From positions 1 to 14,176 of the forward strand of contig JAPLON010000046.1 of NCBI GenBank assembly GCA_026400695.1: 14,176 bases of DNA, read 5' to 3'. Made by a program: the position numbers and the translations under genes. Below, piece by piece: positions 7,562 to 14,176 of the stretch. The notes under the pieces were generated by a model. The model was not told the origin of the DNA. It saw only the letters and a list, made by a program, of their open reading frames with translations, and searched no databases. This DNA is from Pseudomonadota bacterium (GTDB lineage Bacteria; Pseudomonadota; Alphaproteobacteria; Paracaedibacterales; CAITNM01). Position 1 is the stretch's first letter. Every line of letters begins with the position of its first letter.

Positions 7562-8331
7562 TTATGAAAAAAAATTACGCTGATGCTAACCCATTTGAAT
7601 TGCAAGGAAAGGGTATAATTAGTCTACTTGAACCGTCTGGTGCTTATGATGTTGATCGCTATCCTTGGGCCTATGAAGCGTGGAAACGCCAACAGCAAAT
7701 CCACTGGATGGGTGAGGAAGTGCCATTGGGCAGTGATCTTAATGATTGGCAGTCAAAGGCTTTAAGTGATGGTGAACGTAATTTGCTAATGCAGATTTTT
7801 AGGTTTTTCACCCAATCAGATGTTGAGGTTAGCGATAACTATTTTAAGCGTTACATTCCAATTTTTCAGCCCCTTGAAATTCAAATGATGATGGCGGCTT
7901 TTACCAATATGGAAACTATTCATATTGATGCCTATGCATTACTTTTAAAAACTCTTGGTATGCCAAAAACAGAATTTTCAGCTTTTAAAGATTATGCGGC
8001 GATGCGTGCTAAGGCTGATTATATGCATACCTTTGGTACGAGTACTTGCGCTGACGTAGCGCGTACTTTGGCTATGTTTGGTGCTTTTACAGAAGGTATG
8101 TCGTTATTTGCAAGTTTTGCCATGCTAATGAATTTTCCACGTTTTAATAAAATGAAGGGTATGGGACAAATTGTTACCTGGTCTGTGCGTGATGAAAGTT
8201 TGCATTGCGAGAGTATTATTCGTTTATACCACGAATGGAATGAGCAAACAGGTGCAGTGACCAAGTCTGTAGAATCAGACGTTATTGATGTTGCCAAAAC
8301 TATGGTTGCCTTAGAAATGTGCAAGGGATGA
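7552..8331 (+). CDS. nrdB: class Ia ribonucleotide reductase beta subunit, N-terminal frame, cut by an internal deletion
   Basis: NrdB holds the diiron-tyrosyl radical that starts catalysis in NrdA. I choose the ATG at 7552 because GAGGA (7538-7542) lies 9 nt before it; the ATG at 7543 abuts this site. The start overlaps the nrdA stop by 10 nt, so translation is probably coupled. In this frame the ligands are Asp90 (TQSD), Glu121 and His124 (METIH), Glu181 (FTEG), Glu215 and His218 (RDESLH). The radical tyrosine is Tyr128 (DAY). All belong to the ferritin-like helical core and are intact. The frame then reads DVAKTMVALE and ends after four odd residues (MCKG). Relatives continue with DAFIDLAFE..., which is missing here. 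A protein ending at this point would lose the last helices and the C-terminal tail that docks on NrdA, so it is unlikely to work alone. Confidence 0.9.
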   Translation: MPIVMKKNYADANPFELQGKGIISLLEPSGAYDVDRYPWAYEAWKRQQQIHWMGEEVPLGSDLNDWQSKALSDGERNLLMQIFRFFTQSDVEVSDNYFKRYIPIFQPLEIQMMMAAFTNMETIHIDAYALLLKTLGMPKTEFSAFKDYAAMRAKADYMHTFGTSTCADVARTLAMFGAFTEGMSLFASFAMLMNFPRFNKMKGMGQIVTWSVRDESLHCESIIRLYHEWNEQTGAVTKSVESDVIDVAKTMVALEMCKG

Positions 8332-8609
8332 CTACCAATGATATTCAGCAATACATTCGCTATATTTGTGATTGGCGTCTTACCCAGTTAAAGCTTACGC
8401 CAGTGTATGGCTATTTTGCTGGGGATAGTCATGGTTATTCACAAAGCAAGGCACACCCTTTGCCATGGTTAACCTCTATTTTAAATGGGGTCGAGCATGC
8501 TAACTTTTTTGAAACGCGAGCTACCGAATATTCCAAAGCAGCAACAACAGGGGAATGGCATGGGGATTCTAGTGTTTGGAAATTGTTTGATAGAGCTAAT
8601 GCCAGGTAG
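8316..8609 (+). pseudogene. nrdB: nrdB, C-terminal frame after the deletion
   Basis: This is the continuation of NrdB in the next frame: NVQGMTTNDIQQYIRYICDW, then a conserved end including LPWL, GVEHANFFETRATEYSKAAT. It overlaps the first frame by 16 nt. In relatives, about 11 residues (DAFIDLAFExG-like) separate MVALE from the NVQG-like stretch. Deleting about 34 nt (1 modulo 3) would explain both the missing residues and the frame change. A GTG at 8319 could start it formally, but there is no Shine-Dalgarno. Residues after EYSKAATTGEW are HGDSSVWKLFDRANAR, which I cannot check against the normal C-terminus. The stop codon lies inside an inverted repeat arm (8602-8609). Confidence 0.85.
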
Positions 8610-8663
8610 TTATATCCCAGTGAGATGAAAAGTCTGTAAAAGATTTTCTCAGCTGCTACCTGG
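8602..8663. repeat. inverted repeat at the nrdB/integrase junction
   Basis: CCAGGTAG (8602-8609, including the nrdB stop) and CTACCTGG (8656-8663) are perfect 8-bp inverted arms 46 nt apart. Inside them TGAGA (8621-8625) faces TCTCA (8647-8651). The element spans the end of nrdB and the start of the integrase remnant. It could be a transcription-end stem-loop or the scar of a recombination. No T-run follows it directly. Confidence 0.5.
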
Positions 8664-9441
8664 ACAATTTTATTTATCAGCATGGAATAAGCGAAAAATA
8701 TCAAGAATTCATAAGTCTGACATTGAAATACTACATACTAAGATTGGCAGAGAGCATGGAAACTATGCTGCAAATCGGACATTATCTCTACTAGGAATCA
8801 TGTTCACTAAAGCAATTAGCTGGGGATGGAATGGCACCAATCCAACATTTGGTGTAAAAAAATTCAAAGAAAAAAGCAGAGAACGTTTTTTGCACGGTGA
8901 TGAATTATCAAGATTTTTTGACGCACTAGAAACGGAAAGTAATCGTACGTTAGCAGATTTTTTCATGTTAAGTTTATTAACAGGCGCCAGAAGAGCTAAT
9001 ACACTTGCAATGCGCTGGCAAGATATTGATATGCATCGCGCAATATGGACAATTCAAGAAACTAAAAATGGTACCTCACATACTGTACCTCTATCCTCGG
9101 AAGCTATTGCTATTTTAACCAAGCGCTTACCGCAAAAGACTTTATCAAGCGTATGGGTGTTTCCCAGCAATACAAGTAAATCAGGTCATTTAGAGGAACC
9201 CAAAAGCGCTTGGAAGAGGATTTTAAAGCGCGCTAACCTGCAAGATTTGCGGTTACATGATCTACGTCGCACTTTAGGTAGCTGGCAAGCAGCAACAGGT
9301 GCTAACAGTTATGTCATTGGAAAATTCCTCGGACATAAAACGCAACAAGCTACAGCAATTTATGCACGGTTAAATATTGATCCAGTAAGAGAATCTATGG
9401 AAAAAGCCACAAGCGCGATGTTAAAAGTAGTAATAAAATAA
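8629..9441 (+). pseudogene. tyrosine-type site-specific recombinase (integrase), N-terminus missing
   Basis: The catalytic domain is complete. Numbered from the ATG at 8800, Arg64 (TGARR), Lys89 (ETKNG), His153 and Arg156 (LHDLRR), His179 (LGHK) and Tyr188 (AIYARL) form the full R-K-H-R-H-Y set. The same frame is open upstream to 8629, after a TGA at 8626. There it still encodes the end of the SAM-like core-binding domain (SAWNKRKISRIHKSDIE, then NYAANRTLSLLGIMFTKAI). That part has no ATG, GTG or TTG. The arm-binding domain and the first part of the core-binding domain are gone. A protein starting at 8800 would have about 213 residues and lack most DNA-clamp contacts. It is therefore likely an inactive remnant of a phage or genomic island integrase, set only 19 nt after nrdB. 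No tRNA gene or att duplication is visible. Confidence 0.85.
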
Positions 9442-9649
9442 GTTTAATCTACTGAACTTTAGAAAGAAAAATAATAAATCTTTTTGCAATTTTTGAAAGT
9501 TACTGCACGTGAAGCAGTCGATCTGGCAACTGGAGCTATGGTAGTAGTAGGATTAAAATAATCAACATATATGGTGTCATTTAAGAGTAAAATGTGAGGA
9601 GATTTTTACAATCAAACACGCAGACGGCCGTTTATGGCGCACCGAGTTA
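9442..9649. other. intergenic stretch with possible gene fragments
   Basis: No complete gene is visible. A short plus-strand frame ending at about 9561 reads FLKVTAREAVDLATGA, which loosely recalls the arm region of HU/IHF proteins. Another, at about 9616-9676 and running into the 3' end of the ATPase gene, reads IKHADGRLWRTELSQVADW and is unassigned. Both are too short to name and look like debris of lost genes. Confidence 0.3.
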
Positions 9650-10915
9650 TCACAAGTAGCTGATTGGAATGGCAGTAACATTTCTTGATAAAGGCACATC
9701 CTTTTCCTTCAAACAAATGACAGCGCCAGGTCCTATTAGTTTTTCTAATTTTTCTAGTGTTTTAAAATTTTTTGTTGCATTTATGCTTGGACTTGCACTT
9801 TTTTTGAATTCAACGGGATAAAGGCATCCGTCTTGTTCTATTAACAAATCAACTTCTTTTTGATCTCGGTCGCGATAAAAATAGAAATGCGCAGCTTTGC
9901 CATTATGCCAGTAGCTTTTTAAGATTTCTGTTAACATATACGTTTCAATGATCGATCCTGACATAGCTCCAGCTTCGAGAGATTCTGGAGATGACCACTT
10001 GGTTAGGTAAGAGCATAATCCAGTATCAAGAAAATATAATTTAGGCGTCTTAATCATACGACTGGTTACGTTGTTATGATAAGGCTGTAGTAAGTATACC
10101 AATCCAGATGTTTCTAAAATAGAAATCCATGCCTTAATAGTTTTTTGATCAACGTCAACATCTCGTGCTAAATCTGCATAATTTATAAGTTGCGCTGTTC
10201 TTGCGGCTGCTGCTTTTAAAAAACGAGTAAATGCCATTTCATCACCAACACGCGTTAGTGCTCTTACATCTCGTTGAATATATGTTTGTATATAAGAGTT
10301 ATAAAAAATATCTCTAGGAACATTAGGATTTAAGACAATTTTTGGAAAAGAGCCTAACCAAATTGCGCGATAAATATCAAATAAATTCATATTTGTTTTA
10401 GCTGTCAATTGACTGTGTTTAATCCATTCTAATGTAGGAAGGAAAGGAAGTGAGTTATCGCTACGATTAAAAATTTCAGATTGTGATAAGCCAAGCATAT
10501 CGATAATAGCAACTCGTCCAGCTAAAGTTTCTGAAATATTGCGCATAAGGTGAAATTTTTGTGACCCTGTTAGCCAAAACAAACCAGGTCGTTTATCGCG
10601 ATCAACGGTTATTTTAATAGCGCTAAAAAGATTGGGGGCATATTGAGCTTCATCTATAATAACAGGGGGTGTATGGGTTTGCAGAAATAGTACTGGGTCA
10701 TTTTGAGCTAATTCTCGTTGATCTAAATCATCTAGGGTTACATAGTTTCTTGCTTCTTCTTTGCAATCTTCCAGAAGAGTGGTCTTGCCTACTTGACGTG
10801 GTCCGGTTAGTAAAATAACTGGAAAAACAGAAGAAGCCTGCTTAACTGTTGTTGCTAAAGTCCTTTTTAAATGGCGCATAAATATTTTTTCAGCAAATAT
10901 GACAATCAATTCCAT
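9650..10915 (-). CDS. AAA_14/DUF4143 ATP-binding protein, 421 aa
   Basis: This belongs to the widespread family with an N-terminal AAA ATPase (AAA_14) and a C-terminal DUF4143 domain (COG1373 type). Walker A is GPRQVGKTT (38-46), Walker B is VIIDEAQ (85-91), and WLTGSQ (113-118) looks like sensor 1. A helical region with a winged-helix-like part follows (INYADLARDVDVDQKTIKAW). The DUF4143 end (DQKEVDLLIEQDG...YPVEFKKS) has the E-V-D...E-F-K pattern of a PD-(D/E)xK nuclease-like fold. The family's cellular role is unsettled; it is common in accessory regions and host-associated bacteria. Neither the ATG at 10915 nor the ATG at 10879 (MRHLKRTL) has a good Shine-Dalgarno; the second matches the usual family start better. 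It looks intact, unlike its neighbours. Confidence 0.88.
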   Translation of the reverse strand: MELIVIFAEKIFMRHLKRTLATTVKQASSVFPVILLTGPRQVGKTTLLEDCKEEARNYVTLDDLDQRELAQNDPVLFLQTHTPPVIIDEAQYAPNLFSAIKITVDRDKRPGLFWLTGSQKFHLMRNISETLAGRVAIIDMLGLSQSEIFNRSDNSLPFLPTLEWIKHSQLTAKTNMNLFDIYRAIWLGSFPKIVLNPNVPRDIFYNSYIQTYIQRDVRALTRVGDEMAFTRFLKAAAARTAQLINYADLARDVDVDQKTIKAWISILETSGLVYLLQPYHNNVTSRMIKTPKLYFLDTGLCSYLTKWSSPESLEAGAMSGSIIETYMLTEILKSYWHNGKAAHFYFYRDRDQKEVDLLIEQDGCLYPVEFKKSASPSINATKNFKTLEKLEKLIGPGAVICLKEKDVPLSRNVTAIPISYL

Positions 10916-11091
10916 ATTAGACGAATTATGTTAAAAATGATACTCAAATCGATGGTATGCATTTGGAACTGCTAGTAGCAATACGATCAGTAAGAGTTTT
11001 TTACAATTTGCCATTTTTGTTTATGAAGCCAGACTCATTATCAAAGGCTGAAGCCATACGGTCACATTCACGTTTCTATAACCCAATTTCA

Positions 11092-11286
11092 GATGTGACT
11101 TGTTGCCATTTGCACTGAAAAGTCTGGATCCTGAGAAAAACGATAATCACCAAAATAGTGCTTTTTTAAGCACGTTCCACCCTTGAAAATATAGCATAGA
11201 TTAACCTTCAGATGGCTCCCAATTCTTTCCAGTACGGGGAGATATTCGTAGTTGTAGCAAAAAGATACAGATGGTAGGTTGTAACC
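11092..11286 (-). pseudogene. AbiEii/AbiGii-type nucleotidyltransferase toxin remnant
   Basis: The minus strand between a TAA just above 11286 and a TGA at 11092-11094 encodes YEYLPVLERIG, then YIFKGGTCLKKHYFGDYRFS, then QDPDFS. This is the signature of AbiEii-like nucleotidyltransferases: FKGGT, then a K.YFGDYRFS...D-x-D-F core. Here the DLDF of relatives is DPDF. There is no start codon, and only about 65 codons of a family normally near 250-300 residues remain. No AbiEi-like antitoxin is present. It is a dead fragment of a toxin-antitoxin or abortive-infection system, set between the AAA_14/DUF4143 gene and the secreted protein gene. The rest of the 531-nt gap shows no other gene I can identify. 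Confidence 0.75.
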
Positions 11287-11396
11287 TTAAACTTGTTACA
11301 GAAATTATTAAGGACCTGATTGTAGAAGAGTTTGTTACTAAACTTGGGTTAAAGGTGTCCTTAAGTCAAATACCATCACCACACATTAATCCGTAA
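11271..11396 (+). other. 41-codon open frame, doubtful
   Basis: An ATG frame reads MVGCNLKLVT, then EIIKDLIVEE and FVTKLGLKVS before TAA. The composition is protein-like (amphipathic, no low complexity), but there is no Shine-Dalgarno and no family is recognised. It may be the tail of a lost gene. It slightly overlaps the AbiEii remnant on the other strand. Confidence 0.15.
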
Positions 11397-11446
11397 ACAA
11401 AAAATAGTTGTGCAACGGATCTATTTATTTAAAAGGATATTGAGTC

Positions 11447-13759
11447 ATGGGGCGAACAATTACAATAAAAGGCTTTTCTTTTCTTGTGTGCTTTTTCCTT
11501 TTTTCTGCTACATCAGCCGGTGCTGCCTCTACTTTGTCAGATGATGAAATTGAAGATAGAAGGCTTACACCTTTTAGTTGGCAAAATGAGAAGCATTATC
11601 GTGACCTAAAAAAAAATCTTCAGGCACTTTCAGAGCAGCAGTTGAATCTAGCTGTGCAAGTGCTTTCTAAAAGCATTCGCTTGCAAAAAACTTTTTTTAA
11701 GCAATGCTATGATAATCTTCTATCTCATTTAAGTAGAACCATTTATGAGTGGATGATGGAAGATGTTTTAACGATGCGTAATTTTGATTTAGGGCAGTCT
11801 TCTGTCAGAGAGGATACTGCAAGTGATGAAGATGAAGACGAAGATGCTTGGAGAACAGCTTATCAACGTGGCTATGATGGGACGGAAAGTGAGTATGATG
11901 AAGACTATATTTCTGAATCGAGCGTAGAAAGCGAATGGGATGCAACAAGCAGTGAAAATGAGGAAGATTTTCAAGAATCTTTTGAGAGATGGCAACTTCA
12001 AAAGCTCAATGATACGTTAGAAATAGATTTAGAAAGTATGGATGACTTCACTGTTGATATCATTGATATCAATGCGATGAAACGATTTCTAAAAGAAAAT
12101 GTAGAAGGACACCCAAGGAAGAATTATAGCTGGCTTCTCAATCAGATTATTGAGGGTGACCTTTCAGCTTCAGAAGATTTTGTGCACTCAATTAGAGATA
12201 GTGTCAAAGAGTTAGGGTTCTCTTCAGGGCTTCTGCATGATATTTTAGGGGGGTTATGGTTTGATTACGATTGGGAAGAATTTGATATCGCAGACCATCA
12301 TTTCCTTGAAAGGACTTATATACGTACTCTTCAGCGGTTTGTAAATGGTACAGCTGCAAAGGACGTGAAAAAATCTATTCAAGCAAGACTAAGAGATCTT
12401 TTTTCTTTTAACGCTGATCGTTTCCCTGAACCTTTTAAAAAGATCAAAGAAGAATATAATTCCTGTGCAAAAAATGGGGACTGGAAAAATGCACTAGTTA
12501 TTTGGTCAGTTTATACGGCTTTTCAAAAAATTTACGGGATTCAATCTGCGCAAATTCAACCCTCAACTTCTCTTATTAGTTCTCTTCCAAAAATAATGTC
12601 CAAACCATTTTCTAATGAAAGGTATCTTTTAAAGGATCTAGAAAAATCTCTGGCAAGAGCTAAAGTCCACTATACCAAGGTCTATCCCCATCGGGATACA
12701 AAGTATTTAACTTATACCTCTCAACATAATCATTTCAAAAATGCAACTCTAGATTTGGCAGAAGTTTTTAGTCGGTTGCAGGATGCTGGAAGACGGATAA
12801 AAGCCTTAAAACCACGAGGCTCTGAGAATATTTTTGTCCCAACACTTGTTTTTGTAGTATCTAATCAGCCCCATAAAGCCACAAAAAAAGATAGAGATCA
12901 TAGTCGTATTTTTATTGAAATTCCTTTCAAAAAAGATCTAATGGCGTTAAATCATCCACTTACTTGTTCATTGCAGGATGGTATTTTTGCTAGTGAGGAA
13001 GAGTATCGTCAGAAAGATCAAAAAAATGTTGAAAGGGGCCTTAAAATTATAGGTGCTCCTCAAAACGTTGTAAGAGAAACACTGGAAGAGGCCGCAAAAA
13101 GATCCTGTAGTGAACGTGTAGCAATTGAATCATTTCATCACCCCCAAGTACCAATAAATTTATGTCAAGCCCTTGCTGAACAACTGGCTCCTTATGGGGA
13201 AGGTATTTATAAAATTTATTCTGTTGCTCTGTTAGCCTATTCAACAAACACTGTTTGTCAACATTGCACTCCCGCTCTTCTTGCTCTTCAGAACTCCTGC
13301 GAACAGGATGGATTCTTGGGAAATTTGGTGAATGCTCTCAATTCCTATAATAGAACTTTGAGCAGTAGTTCAGGAGGAGGGATTCAATTTAAAACACGTG
13401 GCTATGATCAAGCTAATTCATTGCAAGATTATTCAAAATTTCATCTTACTACTTTTGTGAAAGCTGATATAAATTGTGGTGCCCAAGCGGATGATCTTGC
13501 TGACAAAGGGCAACATCAACATAGAAAATGTAAAAATCCTCCTGAAACTCACAATCCTCATGCAAAACTTTTCTTTCCGAAAGATAACATCGATCTTCAT
13601 GCTCCATTGCTTTGTGAAGAACAGCCTAGTCCTTTGACGGGTTTTTTCTATGAGTTTATGGATGAACAAAATTTTATGGGTCCATCTTTTGTACAAGCAC
13701 AGGAAAACACCCCCTTTACAGGAATGATCTTTTCAAGTGGTCCACGTTCTTGGGTATAA
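11447..13759 (+). CDS. secreted 770-aa protein with acidic linker and C-terminal deaminase-like zinc motifs
   Basis: The ATG has AAAAGGA 9 nt before it. Residues 1-27 form a clear Sec signal peptide: MGRTITIKG, hydrophobic FSFLVCFFLF, then a cleavage region near SAGAAS. An alpha-helical region follows, then a strongly acidic stretch (about 121-176, with DEDEDED and many E, D and S), then more helices to about 450. Residues 462-494 are beta-rich (FVPTLVFVVS, SRIFIEIPF). Next come KRSCSERVAIESF (551-563) and, after a strand (IYKIYSVALLAYS), TVCQHCTPALL (602-612). C554-x-E556 plus C604-x-x-C607 is the zinc and catalytic pattern of the cytidine deaminase superfamily (CxER...CxxC). Further cysteines and histidines (677-704) could bind metal or form disulphides. 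Known bacterial toxins use deaminase domains, so an effector or toxin is plausible. No immunity gene is obvious. The deaminase call is motif-based inference. Confidence 0.75.
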   Translation: MGRTITIKGFSFLVCFFLFSATSAGAASTLSDDEIEDRRLTPFSWQNEKHYRDLKKNLQALSEQQLNLAVQVLSKSIRLQKTFFKQCYDNLLSHLSRTIYEWMMEDVLTMRNFDLGQSSVREDTASDEDEDEDAWRTAYQRGYDGTESEYDEDYISESSVESEWDATSSENEEDFQESFERWQLQKLNDTLEIDLESMDDFTVDIIDINAMKRFLKENVEGHPRKNYSWLLNQIIEGDLSASEDFVHSIRDSVKELGFSSGLLHDILGGLWFDYDWEEFDIADHHFLERTYIRTLQRFVNGTAAKDVKKSIQARLRDLFSFNADRFPEPFKKIKEEYNSCAKNGDWKNALVIWSVYTAFQKIYGIQSAQIQPSTSLISSLPKIMSKPFSNERYLLKDLEKSLARAKVHYTKVYPHRDTKYLTYTSQHNHFKNATLDLAEVFSRLQDAGRRIKALKPRGSENIFVPTLVFVVSNQPHKATKKDRDHSRIFIEIPFKKDLMALNHPLTCSLQDGIFASEEEYRQKDQKNVERGLKIIGAPQNVVRETLEEAAKRSCSERVAIESFHHPQVPINLCQALAEQLAPYGEGIYKIYSVALLAYSTNTVCQHCTPALLALQNSCEQDGFLGNLVNALNSYNRTLSSSSGGGIQFKTRGYDQANSLQDYSKFHLTTFVKADINCGAQADDLADKGQHQHRKCKNPPETHNPHAKLFFPKDNIDLHAPLLCEEQPSPLTGFFYEFMDEQNFMGPSFVQAQENTPFTGMIFSSGPRSWV

Positions 13760-13846
13760 GATTCTGTCGCATATGTTTGGCGAGGTCTAAACCTTTTCAA
13801 AATGGATTGGGATAGGAATGAAATAGGCTCTTTCGTATTTCCTGTG

Positions 13847-13882
13847 GTGGCCTAAAAGCACTTAGCCACTGGTCTAATTTTT
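13847..13882 (+). terminator. probable intrinsic terminator of the secreted-protein gene
   Basis: GTGG (13847-13850) and CTAA (13852-13855) pair with TTAG (13862-13865) and CCAC (13866-13869), giving an 8-bp stem with one bulged C and a 6-nt loop. A T5 run follows at 13878-13882, 8 nt after the stem. The stem starts 87 nt after the stop codon. The gap before the T-run makes it imperfect. Confidence 0.45.
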
Positions 13883-14003
13883 GGGGTGCATTACGATATG
13901 ACGGATAACTTTTACAAAGTTACCCACATATCCACTACTTCAACTATTTACACAGCGCTTTTGACAGAACCGTAAAATTGGATCGTAATAATTGAGAAAA
14001 TTC

Positions 14004-14176
14004 TCAAGTATTTAGATATTTCTTTGCATCAGTTATGTATGCGTCAATCCATTGGTTTAGGTTATCGAGATCTACTTTCATTTGCGCAACAGTATCTAAA
14101 ACGTCTGTTTCTGTTGAAGGCAACCTTGAGAGAAGGCTAAACGAATTACTTATACGAGCGGATAACATCGGAGCAA
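14004..14176 (-). CDS. unidentified protein, C-terminal 57 residues (cut by window edge)
   Basis: The frame enters from the right edge and ends at a TGA (14004-14006). It reads APMLSARISNSF, SLLSRLPSTETDV, then a likely amphipathic helix VAQMKVDLDNLNQWIDAYITDAKKYLNT. I recognise no family. The stop codon lies in the palindrome TTGAGAA-AA-TTCTCAA at 13992-14007, which could form a small hairpin, but no U-run follows on this strand. The gap from 13883 to 14003 shows nothing else I can support. Confidence 0.5.
   Translation of the reverse strand, partial: APMLSARISNSFSLLSRLPSTETDVLDTVAQMKVDLDNLNQWIDAYITDAKKYLNT

Noticed and set aside
8319..8331. Programmed ribosomal frameshifting in nrdB.
   Set aside because: No slippery heptamer is visible, and conserved residues are missing at the junction, which a frameshift during translation would not explain.
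8626..11126. Direct repeat TGAAAAGTCTG at 8626-8636 and 11116-11126, flanking the integrase, ATPase and toxin-remnant region, as a possible att duplication.
   Set aside because: An 11-bp match is expected by chance many times in 14 kb of AT-rich DNA, and neither copy sits in a tRNA or at a clear gene boundary.
13866..13895. GGTCTAATTTTTGGGGTGCA (13871-13890) resembles the terminal inverted repeat of IS3-family elements.
   Set aside because: No transposase, no matching second end and no target duplication were found, and the stretch overlaps the probable terminator.
1..14176. CRISPR arrays, tRNA and rRNA genes.
   Set aside because: I saw no regularly spaced repeats, no cloverleaf with a T-loop signature, and no rRNA-like sequence on either strand by eye.

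Overview
The window looks like chromosomal DNA of an AT-rich alphaproteobacterium, probably a host-associated one with a decaying accessory genome. The evidence is an RNase E whose N-terminus follows the alphaproteobacterial pattern (MSKKLLIDASQSEETRVAVV...), compact NrdA/NrdB proteins, AT-rich sequence, and several broken genes next to intact ones. A Holosporales/Rickettsiales-like endosymbiont is my guess, but the sequence alone does not prove it.

Layout. Positions 1-482 (minus) hold the N-terminal part of an aminoglycoside/spectinomycin phosphotransferase-like kinase cut by the window edge. RNase E (rne, 669-2774, minus) follows, then a small secreted basic protein (2951-3283, plus). This converges on a membrane-anchored ABC-type substrate-binding protein (3289-4320, minus). 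Next is dapB (4456-5151, minus), a lysine/diaminopimelate pathway gene. These are mostly single housekeeping or orphan genes.

The centre (5438-8609, plus) is a ribonucleotide reductase operon: a full cobalamin (AdoCbl) riboswitch, a hairpin that can hide the nrdA Shine-Dalgarno, then nrdA and nrdB of class Ia. A B12 switch over the B12-independent RNR implies that the cell has, or had, a B12-dependent class II RNR. Both genes are damaged. nrdA carries one extra T near its 5' end, and nrdB carries a deletion of about 34 nt that shifts frame. All recognisable catalytic residues of both proteins remain. Unless these are assembly errors, the operon is in early decay or is rescued by internal initiation.

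From 8602 to 11400 the sequence is accessory. It holds a tyrosine recombinase without its N-terminus, butted against nrdB through an inverted repeat; an intact AAA_14/DUF4143 ATPase (minus); and a remnant of an AbiEii-like nucleotidyltransferase toxin (minus).

The most novel gene is at 11447-13759. It encodes a 770-residue Sec-exported protein with a strongly acidic linker and a C-terminal region with the zinc motifs of the cytidine deaminase fold (C554-S-E556-R and C604-x-x-C607). It may be a secreted deaminase effector or toxin. The window ends with a probable terminator and the C-terminus of an unidentified minus-strand gene.
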